From positions 37,314 to 54,828 of the forward strand of contig DKVL01000108.1 of NCBI GenBank assembly GCA_002491195.1: 17,515 bases of DNA, read 5' to 3'. A model generated the notes under the pieces. The model worked only from the letters and a program-made list of their open reading frames with translations, searched no databases and was not told where the DNA came from. The DNA is from Lachnospiraceae bacterium UBA7179. GTDB taxonomy: Bacteria > Bacillota > Clostridia > Lachnospirales > Lachnospiraceae. The translations under genes were made by a program, and so were the position numbers. How positions within the stretch are numbered: the first letter of the stretch is position 1; each line of letters begins with the position of its first letter. Below, piece after piece: positions 14,261 through 17,515 of this stretch.

Positions 14261-15241
14261 CTAACCACGTTCTCCCTCTGTGATCATATGCTTCACAAAC
14301 ATCTTAATATCTGCCATGACTTCCTCCTTGCTACAGATATAACCTCCTCTTCCGCCAAATTTGGACGCATATGTAGTTCTAAAATCATATTTTGCAGGCA
14401 CCCCCTTCAGCTCGTTTTTGAAAACCCCGCCAGTTAACGCCTGATACAATTCTGCCGCCGTAACCGGTTCTGTGGCGATATTTAACAGCGTAATTCCCTC
14501 ATTCAACGCAATCTGAATATCCTCCCACAGCCGTCCGAGCGAATAGAATTGGAATGTACTGCGGCTGTCTGTAAAATTTAGCGCCGTAAATCCCATCTTT
14601 TTGAATTTTTTCTTCAAAAGCTCCTTTTTGTTCTGATCAAGTTTTATGCATCTGTAATATCCATTGCCTGCCGCCTCGTAGCAGGAATCAAGCAGGATGG
14701 CGTCATCCGCCTTTTCAAGCGCCTTCAGCTCCTGATATTTTTCTTTTTTCAGCATATACGGTATGACATGAATATAGTCATAGATAAAATTTTTCTTAAG
14801 ATGAAACCCATAGAGTGCAGGAAGCCGTATGATCAAAGCATCGGGATAATTTTTTCGGGCCCATGCCTCCAGATAATACCGGTTCAGGCCGTATGGCTGG
14901 ATGCCATTCCCTGTCCCTCCTTTTCCAACGGACAGCGCAGAGTCCGACTCGTCCACTCCGACAGGATTCTGGTAAACATCAATCGTGGATATCAGCACCA
15001 GCCTCTGCGGATTGATCGCCTGGATATTTTTTTCCGCCTCCAGAATCAGCTCCAGATCCCGCTCAGGCGCACTGTTTGCCAGATACTTTTCCGCGCGTAC
15101 CCCCGCGTAGATCAGCACCTCCGGCTCTAACCCATATGCTTTCTCGACATTCTGCGAATTATACACACCCTTGATGCGGTTCCTCGCCCTCGCATAAAGA
15201 TTACTACCTACAAATCCCGTGTAACCAACTAATGCAACCAT
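14261..15241 (-). CDS. NAD(P)-dependent epimerase/dehydratase-like SDR
   Basis: A 326-residue extended SDR. GYTGFVG (6-12) is the glycine-rich NAD(P) motif and STIDVY (85-90) is the active-site strand. The catalytic tyrosine motif is YGLNR (117-121): the usual Lys of YxxxK is replaced by Arg. It probably reduces or epimerises a sugar or sugar nucleotide, but the substrate is unknown. The start is ATG 15241, because GGAGGAA lies just upstream and it sits 1 bp past the stop of the GT2 gene; a longer ORF to 15307 simply overlaps that gene. The C-terminal third (about 200-326) does not look like a standard family. It is coupled to the TM-anchored GT2 and near the FAD enzyme, suggesting one pathway. 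Confidence 0.82.
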   Translation of the reverse strand: MVALVGYTGFVGSNLYARARNRIKGVYNSQNVEKAYGLEPEVLIYAGVRAEKYLANSAPERDLELILEAEKNIQAINPQRLVLISTIDVYQNPVGVDESDSALSVGKGGTGNGIQPYGLNRYYLEAWARKNYPDALIIRLPALYGFHLKKNFIYDYIHVIPYMLKKEKYQELKALEKADDAILLDSCYEAAGNGYYRCIKLDQNKKELLKKKFKKMGFTALNFTDSRSTFQFYSLGRLWEDIQIALNEGITLLNIATEPVTAAELYQALTGGVFKNELKGVPAKYDFRTTYASKFGGRGGYICSKEEVMADIKMFVKHMITEGERG

Positions 15242-15242
15242 A

Positions 15243-16184
15243 CTAATTTCCTCCCATCTTCTCAATGCTTTCAAAACTGTATTTCTTGCGCCGAAACACC
15301 AAATCAACCAATATCTGAAGATATTTTATAATAATCGTCAGTATTCCAAACAATCCAAAGAAGGCAAAGGACATAAAAAAGATCGTCGTTGTCCATCCAG
15401 CAACTGGCGTGCTGAACAGATACACCACCGCGGAGTAGACCGCCACTGCGATCGCCACCAGCATCATAAGGACCGTCATGGTGACAGCAAACCGATAACC
15501 AATCTCCGTAAACAAAATAATACTGTTGATTGCAAGATCTGTCCGATATTTGCGCTCTGCCTTGTCATCTTTTGACGCCTGCACGTCAGTGACCTGATAC
15601 CTTATATTGGCGGTTTTCAGACCACAGTTTGCATACACGGCCTTGCGATATGGCACAGACTTATTCATACTGCTGATGCGGTTGATCACCCTGCGGCTGA
15701 GCACGCGAAAGCGCTCTGTGCCCAGTTGATAGGGAAAATCCGTAAATTGATTAAACACCTTATAAAATACGCTGGATGTAAAACGCTGCCTTTTATCTGG
15801 GGAAGCACTTACGATATCATACCCTGTCAGAGTCTTGTGGTACGCTGCCATAATTTCCACAGGTGCAAAATCCGGCACACAGGCATCAAACTCAAGCACA
15901 AAATCCCCGATCGCCAGATCCATACCTGCGTTCATGGCAATCTCCACTCCATGAAAATAACTCATATTTAAGACCGTGATCGTTGTGTTTTTCACTTTCC
16001 TGCTGACCTTGCGCACCTCGTCCACACTGTTGTCCCCAGAACAGTCATTCACACAGATGATCTCAGAATGCTCAAAATGATCTTCGAGCACATCAGCCAC
16101 CATCTGCAGAAATCCCCCAATCTGTGCCTCATCATTGTGTACATAGAGCACTGCAGACACAAAATTCTTTTCCTTATCACTCAT
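15243..16184 (-). CDS. Membrane-anchored GT2 glycosyltransferase (GtrB/DPM-like)
   Basis: A 313-residue GT2 enzyme with a cytosolic GT-A domain and two C-terminal transmembrane helices (about 231-257 and 268-290), the layout of GtrB, CsbB and dolichol-phosphate-mannose synthases. Motifs are VNDCSGDNS (45-53) and EFDA (98-101) in the place of DxD. Such enzymes make polyprenyl-phosphate-linked sugars on the inner face for later flipping. It lacks the fuller DxSxDxT pattern, so direct transfer to a glycan is also possible. It starts 78 bp after the FAD gene and ends 1 bp from the SDR start, so these genes are probably cotranscribed. Confidence 0.88.
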   Translation of the reverse strand: MSDKEKNFVSAVLYVHNDEAQIGGFLQMVADVLEDHFEHSEIICVNDCSGDNSVDEVRKVSRKVKNTTITVLNMSYFHGVEIAMNAGMDLAIGDFVLEFDACVPDFAPVEIMAAYHKTLTGYDIVSASPDKRQRFTSSVFYKVFNQFTDFPYQLGTERFRVLSRRVINRISSMNKSVPYRKAVYANCGLKTANIRYQVTDVQASKDDKAERKYRTDLAINSIILFTEIGYRFAVTMTVLMMLVAIAVAVYSAVVYLFSTPVAGWTTTIFFMSFAFFGLFGILTIIIKYLQILVDLVFRRKKYSFESIEKMGGN

Positions 16185-16262
16185 GTCTTCTCATTTCCTC
16201 ACTTCATTTTTGCACGGTTCCTCATACCCACATCGAACGATATGCCTGTAAGCCGCCCGAAA

Positions 16263-17414
16263 TTACAAAACCAGAATATCATCCAGATCATACACCGTAT
16301 TAATCTTTCCAGACAAAACCCCCACAAAGGTAGGATTAGTCGAATATACACGTACCACGGTAGGTCTTGAATCATCGATCTCTGAACTCATCAGGATCGG
16401 TTTCATCGAAAACAGCGAATCCTGATACGAAAACTGGTACTCCTCCCGCAAATACTTGCGCGCAAGATTGGCCATGTAGGGAAAGGCGCTTGTCGGCTTT
16501 GCCTTACAATCGTTGCAATTGCCTAGATGTCTGCTGTTACAATATCCATCACTGTCCGCCTGACACGAGAAGCGCGGAACTGCATCATAGCTTGTCGCGT
16601 GCGGTGTAAACGTAACCGATGTAAGCGAGTGCAGCCCTGTCTTTCCAAAGGGCATGATCGAAAAAAAGGGGCCATCCATCACGGTAAATCCATACTCTTT
16701 TAACTGTTCATTGACATTGCAGAGAATGATCTCACACAGTTCATATTTTATGCCAAATTTGTCATATCCCAGCAGATCAAGGATCTGATTGGTGGACGCA
16801 TATGTGGCATTGAGTACAAATCCTGTCTGGTATTTCTCCAACGCATCATCCTTCTTTTCCCTCACATACAATTCATAGGCATTCTGCGTTTTTTCAATTC
16901 TTTCAATGCCAGCGCCAAAATGGATCTCTACCAGATTTCCCATCGCCTGGACCTTTTCCAGGAAGAAATCCCTTAAAATCATGGCATCATATGTGTACTC
17001 TCTCGTCAGAAACGCTCCGTCACACATTCCTTCCTTAAAAAACCTGCCAGGGTGCAGTTCCTCGCACGGAATCTGCGCTGCCTCACAAAATTTCTGAAAC
17101 TGCGCCCCATTTGACCAGGAATACTCGCTGGATGTGGCATACACTTTCTGAAACTCCCGGTTAATGCAAAAATCATAATCTTTATTGAAACGCGCAAAAT
17201 ATCCCGCCGACTTCATCGCAGTCGAGATCGACCGCGGATAGTGATATCCCTGATGTACCCGCGCCTGGTTAATGTAAGTCGCCCGCTTGAACGGTGCATC
17301 CTCACACTCCAGCACAAGCACATGTTGTCCGCGTTTCGCACAGAAATATGCAGAATAGAGACCATACAGTCCCGCTCCAATGATAATCTTATCAAAATTA
17401 TTGTTCTCTGTCAT
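16263..17414 (-). CDS. FAD-dependent oxidoreductase (DAO-type fold)
   Basis: A 383-residue flavoprotein. The N-terminus has the Rossmann GAGLYG motif (13-18) with E36 at the end of strand 2 for the FAD ribose, followed by a conserved-looking TYINQARVHQGYHYPRS segment. The fold resembles D-amino-acid oxidase-like enzymes; in glycan clusters such enzymes are presumed to oxidise or dehydrogenate sugars. A cysteine cluster, C284-x7-C292-x7-C300-x2-C303, lies in the substrate-domain region and could bind a metal. The start is uncertain by two codons (GTG 17420 or ATG 17414; AAAGG fits either). It is the first gene after the 69-bp repeat and is probably cotranscribed with the GT2 that follows. Confidence 0.85.
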   Translation of the reverse strand: MTENNNFDKIIIGAGLYGLYSAYFCAKRGQHVLVLECEDAPFKRATYINQARVHQGYHYPRSISTAMKSAGYFARFNKDYDFCINREFQKVYATSSEYSWSNGAQFQKFCEAAQIPCEELHPGRFFKEGMCDGAFLTREYTYDAMILRDFFLEKVQAMGNLVEIHFGAGIERIEKTQNAYELYVREKKDDALEKYQTGFVLNATYASTNQILDLLGYDKFGIKYELCEIILCNVNEQLKEYGFTVMDGPFFSIMPFGKTGLHSLTSVTFTPHATSYDAVPRFSCQADSDGYCNSRHLGNCNDCKAKPTSAFPYMANLARKYLREEYQFSYQDSLFSMKPILMSSEIDDSRPTVVRVYSTNPTFVGVLSGKINTVYDLDDILVL

Positions 17415-17446
17415 GCCCACTCTGCCTTTCGCTCTTTAAAAGAATC

Positions 17447-17515
17447 CGTTACTGTTCACTCCGTTCCAGTAACAGGCAAAAATCCATGCAAAATTTGCTT
17501 CGCAAATGGATTTTT
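17447..17515. repeat. 69-bp two-hairpin intergenic repeat, copy 2
   Basis: Same element and orientation as 1233-1301 with two substitutions. One removes a base pair at the foot of the first stem. The 10-bp AAAAATCCAT / ATGGATTTTT hairpin is unchanged (17478-17515). It lies about 33 bp upstream of the FAD gene and reaches the window edge, so it may extend further. Confidence 0.85.

Noticed and set aside
15242..15307. Longer N-terminus of the SDR (start at 15307)
   Set aside because: It overlaps the C-terminus of the GT2 gene, and the Rossmann motif starts right after ATG 15241 with GGAGGAA upstream.

Overview
The window looks like part of a cell-surface polysaccharide / glycan assembly locus from a Gram-positive, mid-GC Clostridia genome, most likely Lachnospiraceae. 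Three things suggest this: strong AGGAGG-type ribosome binding sites, the gene families present, and a GH25 lysozyme carrying BIG2 and cell-wall-binding repeats. Species assignment is an inference; no marker gene is present. Every credible gene lies on the minus strand, so the locus reads from the right end (17.4 kb) to the left end.

Region A (17.5 to 12.5 kb): an FAD-dependent oxidoreductase, a membrane-anchored GT2 glycosyltransferase, an NAD(P)-dependent epimerase-like SDR, a TIM-barrel sugar isomerase/epimerase-like protein and a second, soluble GT2. Several junctions are tightly coupled. This looks like a module for making and attaching an unusual sugar. Region B (12.5 to 5.5 kb) starts at a good internal promoter. 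It holds a polyprenyl-phosphate sugar-1-phosphate transferase (initiating enzyme), a TagA/WecG/CpsF GT26 transferase, a YdjC/ChbG-type deacetylase, an SGNH hydrolase lipoprotein, a DUF6077-like multi-pass membrane protein split over two reading frames, and a pair of small EamA/SMR proteins resembling an ArnE/ArnF-type flippase. Region C (5.5 to 1.3 kb) is a 1334-residue bitopic GH25 cell-wall hydrolase with its own promoter. Its cytoplasmic tail of about 430 residues is extremely acidic and built from tandem repeats. Region D (1.2 kb to the left edge) is rfbB (dTDP-glucose 4,6-dehydratase), again with its own predicted promoter.

A working model, which is inference: the initiating transferase and GT26 enzyme build a lipid-PP-disaccharide; the YdjC protein may deacetylate it; the region A enzymes supply and add sugars; the TM-anchored GT2, the SMR pair and the DUF6077 protein may form a three-component system that makes, flips and transfers a polyprenyl-phosphate sugar outside the membrane. 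RfbB supplies a dTDP-4-keto-6-deoxy-glucose precursor.

The gaps between modules carry structured repeats. A 69-bp two-hairpin element occurs twice in direct orientation (67/69 identical), at about 1.25 kb and at the right edge. A 24-bp hairpin repeat occurs at 9.3 and 14.2 kb. A long hairpin lies at 14.2 kb and another at the left edge. No tRNA, rRNA, CRISPR array, transposase or integrase was seen.
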